NCBI GenBank assembly: GCA_033765345.1
Contig: JANRIC010000166.1
Coordinates: forward strand, 15,931 to 79,930
From: JANRIC01 sp033765345
Lineage (GTDB): Bacteria > Bacteroidota > Bacteroidia > Cytophagales > Microscillaceae
Length of the DNA stretch: 64,000 bases
Direction of reading: 5' to 3'
Every line of letters starts with the position of its first letter. Within the stretch, counting starts at the first letter, position 1. A model generated the notes under the pieces. It was not told the origin of the DNA. It ran no database searches and worked only from the letters and a program-made list of their open reading frames with translations. The position numbers and the translations under genes are program-made. Shown piece by piece: positions 44,134 through 53,096 of the stretch.

Positions 44134-45513
44134 ATGACCGAAGATAAAATATCCAAAGTGCTTATCGTAGACGACGATGAAGACATTCTGCTGGCTGCCA
44201 AGATGCTTCTGAAGCGCTATGTTCATAAAATCATCATTGAGAAAAATCCCAAAAAAATTCCCTTTCTGATGAATCAAGAAACTTATGATGTCATCTTGTT
44301 GGATATGAATTTTAGTGAAGATACTACCAGTGGCAAGGAGGGTATCTTTTGGCTCAAAGAAATTTTAGAGCGTGACCCCGAAGCGGTAGTGATTATGATT
44401 ACAGCGTTTGGAGATGTAGAAACAGCCGTAGAAACGCTCAAGCTCGGTGCCACGGACTTTGTACTCAAGCCCTGGCAAAATGAAAAGCTGATTGCGACTA
44501 TTTCTGCCGCTCACAAACTCAAATCCTCTTATACAGAAGTCAGAAGCCTCAAAGAATCCAAAAAACAATTGGTAGAAGAGATCAATCAGCCTTTTGGGGA
44601 GATGCTCGGCGATAGTGCAGGTATGCGTAATGTCAAAAGTATCATAGATAAAGTAGCCCGAACTGATGCCAATATCCTTATTTTGGGAGAAAATGGCACG
44701 GGTAAAGAACTGGTGGCCAGGGCAATCCACCGAATGTCGTCGAGGGCTGAAAAGGACTTTATCGGAGTAGATATGGGGGCAATCAGCGAGACTTTGTTTG
44801 AAAGTGAGCTTTTTGGCTACAAAAAGGGCGCTTTTACAGATGCGAAAGAAGACCGTGCCGGGCGATTCGAGATAGCCAATAAAGGAACGCTTTTTTTAGA
44901 CGAAATCGGAAACCTCCCTTTAAACCAACAATCCAAACTACTTGCTGTATTACAAAATCGGGAGATCAAACCACTAGGCTCTAACAAATCCATACCCATT
45001 GATATTCGTTTGATCTGTGCTACCAATATGCCTTTGCACGATATGATCAAAGAACAGAGCTTCAGGCAAGATTTGATGTATCGGATCAATACCGTAGAGA
45101 TTTTTCTACCGCCGCTTCGAGAAAGAGGGGATGACATCCCACTGCTTTCGGAGCACTTCCTAACTATTTATAATAAAAAATATAAAAAGGCCATTAAAAA
45201 AATTTCTTCCGCAGCCATGGTTAAATTGCAAAAATATCACTGGCCAGGCAATGTCCGCGAACTTCAACACGCCATTGAACGTGCTATTATTATGAGTGAT
45301 GCCGATGTGATTCAGGCAGATGATTTCTTTTTCTTAAACCAAAAAGGCGAAGCGCAGGCACAGGCTATCAATATACTCAATCTGGATGAAGTAGAAAAGT
45401 CGGTCATTGAGAAGGCACTCCAAAAATACAATGGAAATATCTCACAAGCCGCCAAAGAACTAGGGCTGACGCGTGCCTCGCTGTATCGTAGACTGGAAAA
45501 ATATGGTCTTTAA
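44134..45513 (+). CDS. NtrC-family sigma-54-dependent response regulator
   Basis: 459 aa. Receiver domain with acidic pocket VDDDED and phosphoacceptor Asp57 in VILLDMNF. AAA+ domain with Walker A GENGTGKE (about 185-192), the sigma-54 contact loop GAFTDA (about 232-237; the family has GAFTGA, here Asp replaces Gly), Walker B TLFLDEIGNL and VRELQHAIERA. C-terminal Fis-type helix-turn-helix GNISQAAKELGLTRASLYRRLEKYGL. It overlaps the histidine kinase gene by 11 bp, so the two form a two-component system. The divergent HlyD/ABC genes are likely targets. Confidence 0.93.
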   Translation: MTEDKISKVLIVDDDEDILLAAKMLLKRYVHKIIIEKNPKKIPFLMNQETYDVILLDMNFSEDTTSGKEGIFWLKEILERDPEAVVIMITAFGDVETAVETLKLGATDFVLKPWQNEKLIATISAAHKLKSSYTEVRSLKESKKQLVEEINQPFGEMLGDSAGMRNVKSIIDKVARTDANILILGENGTGKELVARAIHRMSSRAEKDFIGVDMGAISETLFESELFGYKKGAFTDAKEDRAGRFEIANKGTLFLDEIGNLPLNQQSKLLAVLQNREIKPLGSNKSIPIDIRLICATNMPLHDMIKEQSFRQDLMYRINTVEIFLPPLRERGDDIPLLSEHFLTIYNKKYKKAIKKISSAAMVKLQKYHWPGNVRELQHAIERAIIMSDADVIQADDFFFLNQKGEAQAQAINILNLDEVEKSVIEKALQKYNGNISQAAKELGLTRASLYRRLEKYGL

Positions 45514-46900
45514 AAACTTTAGATTTAACATCATTTTGCGGGTGATCTTTCTCAATATCACCACGATAGGGATTCTTTGGCTGATCTTCAATACCCAATA
45601 TTTTATTACTACTTTTAGCCTTTGTGTGCTTGCCCTCCTGCAAATTGTATTCTTAATTACCTACGTAGAGCAAACCAATACGCTTTTTACCAAATTTCTC
45701 AATGCCATCCAATACGATGATTTTTCGCAGACCTATACCACCAAAGGCTTGGGAAAATCATTTGACAACCTAAACCGCGAATTTAACAAAGTAGTGCAAA
45801 AATTTCAGGATGTACGAGCAGACCGCGAGGCACAATACCACTATCTGAGTACCATTGTGCAGCATATCGCTATTGGTCTTTTGGTGCTGGATGATGAAGG
45901 AAATGTGCAACTGATCAACACGGCCGCCAAAAACCTCTTGAATCTAAACCGATTTACCCATATCCGCCAACTTCGAGACGAGCATCAGACGCTTTATGAG
46001 TACATCCGCAAAGGCAAAAGTCGTGAAAGAGAACTGATCAAAATCCAATCCGAGGATAAAATCCTGCATCTAGCTATCCGCAGTACCTCTATCAAACTCC
46101 GCAATATCAATTACCACATTATCTCCATCCAAGATATTCAAAGTGAACTGGAAGACAAGGAAATGGAAGCCTGGCAGAACCTAATCAGGGTACTGACCCA
46201 CGAGATCATCAACTCCGTCACGCCAATCGCTTCTCTTTCGGCTACCATCAATGAAGACTTGGATTATAATCTGAAAAAGCTTCATGAAAACAGCCAAATT
46301 AAAGATGGAGAACGTTATTTTTTACTTCCCTCAGATCAGTTCGAGGATTATACACATGAAATCCATTACGCTATCAAAACCATCCAAAAACGCTCCGAAG
46401 GGCTGATTCGTTTTGTGCAGGATTTTCGCAGCCTAACCCGTGTGCCAGCCCCCAATCTACAAACACTTACCCTCAAAGAACTGATTGAAGACATCTTGTA
46501 CCTTGAAAAAGAAGAGTTCAAGCAACATCAAATACTTTTTGAACTAGATATACAGCCCGAAAACCTAGAAGTCATCGCAGATTCCCTCCTGCTTGAACAA
46601 GTACTCATCAATTTACTCAAAAATGCTCTCCAGGCTCTTGAAGGCGAACCCAATAAATTGATTCATTTCCAGGCATGCAAAGAGCCTAACGGCAAAGTCG
46701 TCATCCACCTTCAGGACAACGGCTGCGGCATCAGCCAAGAAGCTATGAAAAATATCTTTGTACCCTTTTTCACCACCAAAAAAACCGGCTCAGGCATCGG
46801 GTTGAGCCTCTCACGCCAGATTATGCGCCTGCATGGAGGCAGTATCAGTGCCCAATCCCAACTGGGTAAAGGGACTACCTTCACGCTACGCTTCCCCTAA
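45503..46900 (+). CDS. Sensor histidine kinase
   Basis: 465 aa from the ATG giving MVFKNFRFN; a GTG ten codons upstream is also in frame. Two membrane helices occur near 10-28 and 33-52 with almost no periplasmic loop, so the signal is likely sensed in the membrane or cytoplasm. A HAMP-like/PAS-like part follows (IAIGLLVLDDEGNVQLINTAA). The phosphorylated His233 lies in LTHEIINSVTPI, the N box is LINLLKNALQAL, and DNGCGIS, FFTTKKTGSGIGLSLSR complete the ATPase domain. It is the partner of the overlapping NtrC-type regulator. Confidence 0.93.
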   Translation: MVFKNFRFNIILRVIFLNITTIGILWLIFNTQYFITTFSLCVLALLQIVFLITYVEQTNTLFTKFLNAIQYDDFSQTYTTKGLGKSFDNLNREFNKVVQKFQDVRADREAQYHYLSTIVQHIAIGLLVLDDEGNVQLINTAAKNLLNLNRFTHIRQLRDEHQTLYEYIRKGKSRERELIKIQSEDKILHLAIRSTSIKLRNINYHIISIQDIQSELEDKEMEAWQNLIRVLTHEIINSVTPIASLSATINEDLDYNLKKLHENSQIKDGERYFLLPSDQFEDYTHEIHYAIKTIQKRSEGLIRFVQDFRSLTRVPAPNLQTLTLKELIEDILYLEKEEFKQHQILFELDIQPENLEVIADSLLLEQVLINLLKNALQALEGEPNKLIHFQACKEPNGKVVIHLQDNGCGISQEAMKNIFVPFFTTKKTGSGIGLSLSRQIMRLHGGSISAQSQLGKGTTFTLRFP

Positions 46901-46929
46901 AAGCTGAATTTTTTTTAGTGAGGAATTTG

Positions 46930-46937
46930 TATATTTG
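46930..46937 (+). promoter_or_regulatory. -7 box upstream of the ATPase-TPR unit
   Basis: TATATTTG fits TAnnTTTG and lies 11 bp before the ATPase start, suggesting that the ATPase-TPR unit has its own promoter apart from the kinase gene. Confidence 0.45.
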
Positions 46938-46948
46938 GGGAAATTAAT

Positions 46949-48286
46949 ATGGATATGAATGCAAAAACTAATTATGATTTTCCAGTCAAAAATCATTTTC
47001 ACGCAAAAAATGTAACGGGTTTGGATTTCGACATCAAAAATTACCCTGATGCAGATTTGTATGTGGATTTAGACGGTGTGAGAATCATTGACAGGGAAAA
47101 AAATTATAAACAAACCATCAAATTTGCCCTAGAAATTGATTTAGAAAACGATATCCTTGAAAATCCTAGCACAGATTATGTAAAAATTATTTTTTCTGGG
47201 CATCGAGGAACAGGCAAAACCCAGGAACTCCGAGAATTACACAAAGATTTAAATCATCCAGATCGCTATTTTTCTGTTTTGATAGAGATGGAAGACGAGG
47301 TAGAAATTGATACCTTCCAGGCAGAAGATTATTATATCCTGATTATTCTCAAATTGGCCAGGGAATTGGAATACCGTGGAATCAATTCCAGAAGTACAAC
47401 ACTAGATGACATTATCAAGGATTGGACTGCTGATGAAGAAGTGGAAAAGGAGATAAAAAACCGAGCCGGTTTAGAAAGTAATCTAGAAACGGAAGCCGGA
47501 TTTAATATTTTGAATTTCTTCAAAACTAAATTAAACATTAAAGCTACACTGGCTTCTGAGAATGTTATTTCAAAAAAAATCAGAGAAAAAATCAAAAAAA
47601 ATCCCCAAAACCTGATCAATCAATTTAATCTAGTACTGTCCGATGTAAGGGAAGATTTGTCGAGACAAGTAAAAGGCAGGGATATTTTATTCATTGTTGA
47701 CGGTTCGGAAAGAATACCAGACCAGGTATATCGGCAGCTTTTTGTGACTGATTCCCAGTTTCTCCGAGGAATTGCTGCCAATGTGATCAGTTCCATCCGT
47801 ATCGATAGTTTTTATGACATTACCACAGCACAACAAATAGGCTTTTATATCCCTGTTTTACTTCCCATGATTATCATCAATGATCAAAGTATTGTCAAAT
47901 TAAAAGAAATAATTACCCGACGCTTGGACGAAGAAACCTTCTTTGAGCAAGGAGTCCTAGAATATTTTTGTCAGTACTCTGGAGGTTGCATTCGGCAATT
48001 GATTCGGATTGTCAACAGGGCTATTTTATACAATCTCGGACAAAAAATTGATAAAAAAACGGCTGAGGAAGTGATTGCTTTGTTGGGAAGGGAAATGAAC
48101 GAAAAGCTCACCTCCGTTCATAAAAAAATACTTAGCGAAACCGATTGGAGCCACCCCGATACCCTGGGTTTATCTGTGGCTGATAAAGACGTAAGCTTAT
48201 TGGTTTTTCAATTGATACTCCTGAAATACAATGGGCATTTGCTAGTCAATCCTTTAATAGCTGATAAATATCAAGTAAATAATTAA
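46949..48286 (+). CDS. P-loop ATPase of a coupled ATPase-TPR pair
   Basis: 445-aa ATPase. Walker A is SGHRGTGKTQELRELH (about residues 89-104), and the Walker B-like strand is ILFIVDGSERI (about 248-258). A preceding DADLYVDLDGVR segment and a C-terminal winged-helix-like region (ILSETDWSHPD, LVFQLILLKYNGHLLVNPLI) give the layout of STAND/AAA-type ATPases used as switches. A recognisable trait is the opening FPVKNHFHAKNVTG. The next gene starts 3 bp after its stop and encodes a TPR protein, so the two are translationally coupled. The function is unknown; signalling or conflict-type regulation is inferred from architecture. Confidence 0.7.
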   Translation: MDMNAKTNYDFPVKNHFHAKNVTGLDFDIKNYPDADLYVDLDGVRIIDREKNYKQTIKFALEIDLENDILENPSTDYVKIIFSGHRGTGKTQELRELHKDLNHPDRYFSVLIEMEDEVEIDTFQAEDYYILIILKLARELEYRGINSRSTTLDDIIKDWTADEEVEKEIKNRAGLESNLETEAGFNILNFFKTKLNIKATLASENVISKKIREKIKKNPQNLINQFNLVLSDVREDLSRQVKGRDILFIVDGSERIPDQVYRQLFVTDSQFLRGIAANVISSIRIDSFYDITTAQQIGFYIPVLLPMIIINDQSIVKLKEIITRRLDEETFFEQGVLEYFCQYSGGCIRQLIRIVNRAILYNLGQKIDKKTAEEVIALLGREMNEKLTSVHKKILSETDWSHPDTLGLSVADKDVSLLVFQLILLKYNGHLLVNPLIADKYQVNN

Positions 48287-48289
48287 GTG

Positions 48290-49513
48290 ATGCAAAGTCA
48301 TGAATTGATACACAAACACAATGAGGAGCAACTAAATATCCTTGAATTTGCTCTTGGTGGGCGAGAACAGGGCACTTTTGGTGTGGTTATTTATGAACAC
48401 AAACATTATACAGAAAAGCTCTACGAGCTGATTACAAAAAAATCACCCCAATACCAACACATCCCACTCGATGTCAATCCCTTTGAAATCACCTCCCTAC
48501 ATCGCTTTCTCAAGGAATATCTCCCTGCCGAGATCAATCAAAGCACTAGGGTCAGGCACGTAATCCATATTTTTAATCTGTCCGGTAGCCTGATTACTTA
48601 TGACCGCAAGCAGGATAAAATCATCCCCTCCCGTATGCTCGACCAGCTTAATTTTGAACGAGAATTACTTTTTAGAGATTTGCCTTATATTGTATTGGTG
48701 TGGCTAGATAAGTCTACTTCTATTACCTTCCACCGCAAAGCCCCCGACCTCTGGGATTGGATTACCTATATTTTTGAATTCAAAACCCCCGAAGAAGAAA
48801 AAATCTACCACGGGGAGGCTTATTCCGCACCACTATCAGAGAAAAAAGAAGTTGATCCCCAAGTGCTTGAGCTGATTGAATACCTAAAAGGTAGATTGGA
48901 AAAAGTAGACCCCAATCAGCCTGAAAAGCGCGTGTGGAAAGATCAAAGTACCATACGTTATTTATTAGCCGAACAACTTGTAAAAGCTGCTAGGTATCGA
49001 GAAGCCTTAGAGAATCTTTTATGGGTACTTCCTCACGTAGAAAACCTTAATGCCAATGATCAAGGAAAAGCCGATTTATACCTTAAAATAGGTTCCGCTT
49101 ATTTCCTCAATGAAAATGATGATACCGCCCTGGAATTTTTTAATAAAATTTTAACCCTTCCATTACCCCAACGTTGGTACCAACAGGCTTATTTATCTAA
49201 AGGGGCAGTTTATGAAAATAACAATGACTTTGAAACCGCTCAAAAGTTTTTCCAGAAAGCTATTGACCTCATCGAGGAAACAGACAACTTAACGGACATC
49301 GGCCAAGCATTTTTTAAGCTTGCACACAACTATCATAAAAGCAGATATTGGGAAAAAGCCCTCATCCACTACCAAAAAGCCTTAGACTGCTTCATCAAAG
49401 AAGGCAACAAAACTGAAATCAAAAAAACCTACCAACATATCTCCCAGGCCTACAAGGAACAAGGCCGCACCGAACTCGCCGAATTATTCGCCCAAAAGGG
49501 GAGCGAGGTATGA
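48290..49513 (+). CDS. TPR protein with conserved N-terminal effector/adaptor domain
   Basis: 407 aa from ATG 48290; a GTG lies one codon earlier. Residues 1-170 form a conserved domain with FGVVIYEHKHYTEKLYELI, RHVIHIFNLSGSL, LNFERELLFRDLPYIVLVWL and the hallmark APDLWDWITYIFEF, seen in front of TPRs in many bacterial switch proteins. It resembles a degenerate P-loop domain. Residues 225-405 contain about four to five TPR repeats (for example AKAYFLNENDDTALEFFNKIL and YHKSRYWEKALIHYQKALD). It is coupled to the upstream ATPase. Heptamer repeats start right after its stop. Confidence 0.7.
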   Translation: MQSHELIHKHNEEQLNILEFALGGREQGTFGVVIYEHKHYTEKLYELITKKSPQYQHIPLDVNPFEITSLHRFLKEYLPAEINQSTRVRHVIHIFNLSGSLITYDRKQDKIIPSRMLDQLNFERELLFRDLPYIVLVWLDKSTSITFHRKAPDLWDWITYIFEFKTPEEEKIYHGEAYSAPLSEKKEVDPQVLELIEYLKGRLEKVDPNQPEKRVWKDQSTIRYLLAEQLVKAARYREALENLLWVLPHVENLNANDQGKADLYLKIGSAYFLNENDDTALEFFNKILTLPLPQRWYQQAYLSKGAVYENNNDFETAQKFFQKAIDLIEETDNLTDIGQAFFKLAHNYHKSRYWEKALIHYQKALDCFIKEGNKTEIKKTYQHISQAYKEQGRTELAELFAQKGSEV

Positions 49514-49567
49514 GGTGTGGGGTGTCAGGCGTCAGGCGTGGGGTGTCAGGCGTGGGGTGTCAGGCGT
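49514..49567. repeat. Heptamer tandem repeat (GTGGGGT / GTCAGGC)
   Basis: Directly after the TPR gene stop the sequence runs as seven-base words: GTGGGGT, GTCAGGC, GTCAGGC, GTGGGGT, GTCAGGC, GTGGGGT, GTCAGGC. Two alternating heptamers form a short minisatellite-like array. Confidence 0.8.
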
Positions 49568-49599
49568 CTGAATTATAGTGTGTAATACCTAAATTATAG

Positions 49600-49714
49600 C
49601 TCCCAACACCCAACTCCCAACTCCCAACTCCCAACTCCCAACTCCCAACTCCCAACACCCAACTCCCAACTCCCAACTCCCAACTCCCAACTCCCAACTC
49701 CCAACTCCCGACTC
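49600..49714. repeat. Heptamer tandem repeat (CCCAACT)
   Basis: About sixteen tandem copies of CCCAACT (AGTTGGG on the other strand) with occasional CCCAACA variants. Together with the GTGGGGT/GTCAGGC array 35 bp upstream it fills most of the 360-bp gap between the two TPR genes. No coding frame there is credible. Confidence 0.85.
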
Positions 49715-49871
49715 CCCGAACAATTCTAAGCGTTCTCCGTAAATCCTTACAAATTAGCACACCAAAATCCTTGAAATTTCCAAAATAATAGCTCACATTC
49801 GCCCAACCAAAAAGCTTTTTGCATTGTGATTGCTTATTTTTATTAAATTGCAGCTTCAATGTATCCCGATT

Positions 49872-51338
49872 ATGAAGGAAACCCAAAAACACATTCTGGA
49901 AAAAGAAATTCAGGAACTCGAGGACTATCTCCGTACGCTGAGTGAAAGCATAGACGAAACCGACAAGGATAAAAAGCTTAAAGACCTTAACTTTCAATTG
50001 GGGCAAAAATTTGCCGAATTGGACGAATACGACCGGGCTATCGAGCACTTTGAGAATGCCATCAGCTTTCTTAATTTACTTCCTGAACACCAGGCCGAAA
50101 AAGCCGAAGTATATTACCACTTGGCCAAATCTTATGACCGTTCCGAACAAGATGAACTTGCCTTTAATACCTACCACCAAGCCTTGGGCTTTGACAATGA
50201 AGCAATAAATGGCTTTATTTACTATCAACTGGGCAATTGGTACTTTGGGCGTGAAGAATGGAAAGAAGCCGTCGAAAACTACGAAAAAGCCATTGATTGC
50301 CACGTAAACACTGGCAAACTCAGTGAGCTAGGCAAAAACTACCACGTGATGGGGGCGGTGTATGCCAATCAACAGATGTACCGAGAAGCTCTTCAGAATT
50401 TTGAAAAATCTTTTGAATGGAACACCCAAACTCAGAATTATTCCGAATTAGGTAAGTCATTTTTTAATCTTCGGATTTTCCTCCAAAATGCGATGAGCTT
50501 CAACAATCGAAAGATTTATTACCAAAATCTCCTCCGAGATAGTTATGAAAATAAACAATTCGGTCTTGCGGCCTTTATTTATCATAACCTAGGGCTTTGG
50601 CTCCACGAAGACGGGCAGTACGCCGAGGCATTGAAATGTTTTGAAAAATCTATTCAATACAAGCAAGAAAACCATATCAGCTTTGAGTTGGGAAGCTCTT
50701 ACTACCACGCCGGGTCAAGCTATGAACACCTCGGCGAACACCCAAAGGCTTTTGAATACCACGTTACGGCTTTGTTCAAAATGTTGGATCACGCCAGCTA
50801 CGACGAAATCGGGATGGTGATTTATTTTCTACAGACTTCCTTCCAAGATATTCACGACAACAAACTCAAATCCGAAGCCATCAAACTCATTAAAGAAGCC
50901 GAAGCTTTGGGCTACGGAATAGAAATAGGAGACCTCGATGCTGCTGAAGAAAAACTGGAAGCCGAACCCGATGATGATATACTGACCCCCAATTCTCTGG
51001 CCAAAACTGTCGAAGAAGTCGCCGAAATAGAAGAACAACTCGAAGCCCAGGAAGAAGAAGAAGAAATCCATACATCAGAAGATAAGTACGAAAGTCTTAA
51101 AAATCGCCTCCCCGACTCGGCCGAAGAGTTTGGATTAGTTTCTTTGCAAAGAGTAAAACATCTTTTTGATGCTTATAAAGATGCTTGGTTTGGCAAAAAA
51201 CGAAAAAAACAAATTTTTGAAGAAACCAAAATGGAAGTACTCAAAAGCCTGGATCAACTTTCACGTGCATCTTCACTGACCGAAGATATTCAGAAAAAAC
51301 TTACCAACTGGAAGTCTGAGATTGAAAGGCTGAATTAG
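49872..51338 (+). CDS. TPR-repeat protein with acidic C-terminal tail
   Basis: 488 aa from the ATG giving MKETQKHILEKEIQELEDYL. A short coiled coil opens the protein. About eight TPR units follow over residues 35-340 (FAELDEYDRAIEHFENAISF, YFGREEWKEAVENYEKAIDC, LHEDGQYAEALKCFEKSIQY, YEHLGEHPKAFEYH). An acidic stretch (EEVAEIEEQLEAQEEEEEIH) and a charged helical end complete it. No signal peptide, so a cytoplasmic scaffold. It shares repeat style and neighbourhood with the preceding TPR gene but is separated by heptamer arrays, so it may be transcribed on its own. Function unknown. Confidence 0.7.
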   Translation: MKETQKHILEKEIQELEDYLRTLSESIDETDKDKKLKDLNFQLGQKFAELDEYDRAIEHFENAISFLNLLPEHQAEKAEVYYHLAKSYDRSEQDELAFNTYHQALGFDNEAINGFIYYQLGNWYFGREEWKEAVENYEKAIDCHVNTGKLSELGKNYHVMGAVYANQQMYREALQNFEKSFEWNTQTQNYSELGKSFFNLRIFLQNAMSFNNRKIYYQNLLRDSYENKQFGLAAFIYHNLGLWLHEDGQYAEALKCFEKSIQYKQENHISFELGSSYYHAGSSYEHLGEHPKAFEYHVTALFKMLDHASYDEIGMVIYFLQTSFQDIHDNKLKSEAIKLIKEAEALGYGIEIGDLDAAEEKLEAEPDDDILTPNSLAKTVEEVAEIEEQLEAQEEEEEIHTSEDKYESLKNRLPDSAEEFGLVSLQRVKHLFDAYKDAWFGKKRKKQIFEETKMEVLKSLDQLSRASSLTEDIQKKLTNWKSEIERLN

Positions 51339-51449
51339 TATCTGTTGTTAGGCATTCGGTTTGGGAAGTTTGGCAAATGGATTCTGCTAATAATTAAAAA
51401 TCCAACCGCTTTTGCCTAAGCCGAAATAAACTGATATAGAAAAAAAATC

Positions 51450-51821
51450 ATGGAAAATGACCCCGAATTAGATGGCAAATACCTGGGCACCATTACCAAA
51501 GACTTTGTAAAGGTTGCCAAAATATTACAGGAAGCTTCTTATCAAATGCGTGTGCGGAAGATCTCCGAGTTTCCTATCTTCCCGATTGCCAAAGAGGAAA
51601 TCCCGATCGGGCAGTTGATCCTCCCCAAAAAGGAAAGCCATTTGGATTGGAATATTTACATTTCACTGCTCTATGAGTTCGTCCAGCGCAAACTAATTAT
51701 CCACCAGGAGAATTTTAAAACTGCCTACAAAAACCCGGATGAGTTTTGCTGCCTCTTTGTGATTGATCTGGAAAAAAACTTTAATAATTTTGTATTTCTA
51801 CCTTTCCCCGAAGACGAGTAA
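51450..51821 (+). CDS. Small conserved hypothetical protein
   Basis: 123-aa acidic, soluble protein without a known motif. Readable segments are KYLGTITKDFVKVAKILQEASYQMRVRKIS, FPIFPIAKEEIPIGQLI and a C-terminal DEFCCLFVIDLEKNFNNFVFLPFPEDE. The alternating beta/alpha pattern and clean ATG support a real gene. It lies 111 bp after the TPR gene in the same direction and is followed by a long hairpin that may end the transcript. The sequence suggests a Bacteroidota-restricted family; function not known. Confidence 0.6.
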   Translation: MENDPELDGKYLGTITKDFVKVAKILQEASYQMRVRKISEFPIFPIAKEEIPIGQLILPKKESHLDWNIYISLLYEFVQRKLIIHQENFKTAYKNPDEFCCLFVIDLEKNFNNFVFLPFPEDE

Positions 51822-51858
51822 GCCTTTTAGGTTTCATCCTTAGATCTTCTCCACAAAA

Positions 51859-51907
51859 ACCTGATATACAATCCTTCTTCTCAAAGAATTAGGATTGTAT
51901 ATCAGGT
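51859..51907. terminator. Long perfect hairpin after the small conserved gene
   Basis: ACCTGATATACAATCCT (51859-51875) pairs without mismatch with its complement at 51891-51907 around a 15-nt loop. It lies 38 bp past a stop codon and 10 bp before a palindromic repeat element. No T-run follows, so it may be a repeat or processing signal as much as a terminator. Confidence 0.55.
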
Positions 51908-51916
51908 CTAATATTT

Positions 51917-52015
51917 GGTAGTATGAAAGATGTAATGCTCAAATAACCAGTCGCCGTGGGCTGTGTCTTCACAGCCCACTGTTTTGAACGAATAGCATTC
52001 ATGTTACACATTACC
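51917..52015. repeat. Palindromic repeat element, copy 6 of 6
   Basis: 99 bp. The left end GGTAGTATGAAAGATGTAAT and right end ...GCATTCATGTTACACATTACC are more diverged than in other copies. The hairpin is GTGGGCTGTG (51956-51965), loop TCTT, CACAGCCCAC (51970-51979), the same stem as copy 5 with a different loop base. Confidence 0.8.
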
Positions 52016-52207
52016 TAACATTTATACCAAATTGCCAGATTAGCCTTATTTTTCCTTCATTCAGAACTAATTCTTCTTTATTTTTTTTATAATAATGATA
52101 TTATTTCAAGTTTTATTAGTATTTTGCCAAACAAATTTTAGAAAAATACATTTATACACAAACAAATACAAAAGTATCTCAAAAAGAGAGGCTTTAATCA
52201 TTAAAAG

Positions 52208-52987
52208 ATGGCTGCAAATACCCCAAGCACACAAGTTCCTTCTTCAATTTTATTGATGACGGAGTTAGGCAGAGGTCTGCTGGAACTAGGCTCCTATGCG
52301 ATCTCTATTCCTTTTTTACAGTTTGTTCCCAAAGGCGACGGGCACCCGGTGCTTGTTCTTCCTGGAATGCTCACAACTGATCATACTACCATTCCGCTTA
52401 GATTCTTTCTCAATACCCGCAATTATTCCGCTTATCCCTGGGATTTGGGTCCTAATCTGTTGGCTTTTAAAAAAATAGAGCAAAAGCTGCTCGAGCTTAT
52501 CGAGCAATTATATAAAAAATATAAGCGCAAAATCAGCCTGATCGGCTGGAGTGCCGGAGGGATTTTTGCCCGTGCTATGGCACACAAAGTGCCTCATTAC
52601 ATTCGTCAGGTGATTACGCTGGGTTCTCCTTTTAATGGTATTCTTCGCAAAAGCCACGTAGAAGCTATCGGTGAGTGGCTCAGCGGGCAAAAAGCTGAAG
52701 AAATAGAACAACTGATTATCGAGCAAGCTTCTGCACCTCCGCCAGTACCCAGTACGTCGATTTACAGCAAAATGGATGGCATTGTCTCCTGGCAGGCCTG
52801 CCAAGAAACTCAAGAAAGCCAGATCAATGAAAATGTGGAAGTCTCTGCAAGTCACTTGGGCATGGGGCACAACCCTCAGGTGTTGATTTGTATAGCCGAT
52901 AGATTGGCGCAAAAGGAAGAGGACTGGAAGCCCTTCCAACATAGCTCAGTCGGGAAGTTGTTTTATACTTTTCCCTGGCAAACTTAG
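52208..52987 (+). CDS. Alpha/beta hydrolase, lipase/PGAP1-like
   Basis: 259-aa cytoplasmic hydrolase. VLVLPGMLTTDHTT forms the oxyanion region, and Ser115 lies in the nucleophile elbow SLIGWSAGGIFAR. ITLGSPFNG is typical of lipase-like PGAP1/LipA-type folds. The acid is probably in SKMDGIVSWQAC and the histidine in SHLGMGHNPQV. No signal peptide. The substrate may be a lipid or ester. It stands alone; an inverted-repeat terminator lies between it and the convergent SDR gene. Confidence 0.85.
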   Translation: MAANTPSTQVPSSILLMTELGRGLLELGSYAISIPFLQFVPKGDGHPVLVLPGMLTTDHTTIPLRFFLNTRNYSAYPWDLGPNLLAFKKIEQKLLELIEQLYKKYKRKISLIGWSAGGIFARAMAHKVPHYIRQVITLGSPFNGILRKSHVEAIGEWLSGQKAEEIEQLIIEQASAPPPVPSTSIYSKMDGIVSWQACQETQESQINENVEVSASHLGMGHNPQVLICIADRLAQKEEDWKPFQHSSVGKLFYTFPWQT

Positions 52988-53010
52988 TTTTTTAGTCCAG
53001 TCCGCAGTCA

Positions 53011-53079
53011 ATAGTCCATTGTTAGTAAGAAACTACTACAAAATTGTAGATCGTGAAAAATCTACAGACAATGGACTAT
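53011..53079. terminator. Bidirectional terminator between convergent genes
   Basis: ATAGTCCATTGT (53011-53022) pairs with ACAATGGACTAT (53068-53079). Inside, TGTAGAT (53045-53051) pairs with ATCTACA (53060-53066). The nested stems lie between the hydrolase stop at 52987 and the SDR stop at 53097 and can serve both. Confidence 0.6.
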
Positions 53080-53096
53080 CAACGTTGGGCTACTAT

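Noticed and set aside
49560..50048. 162-codon minus-strand ORF with a GVGSWEL repeat
   Set aside because: Its repeat is the translated heptamer array and its other end is antisense to a TPR gene.
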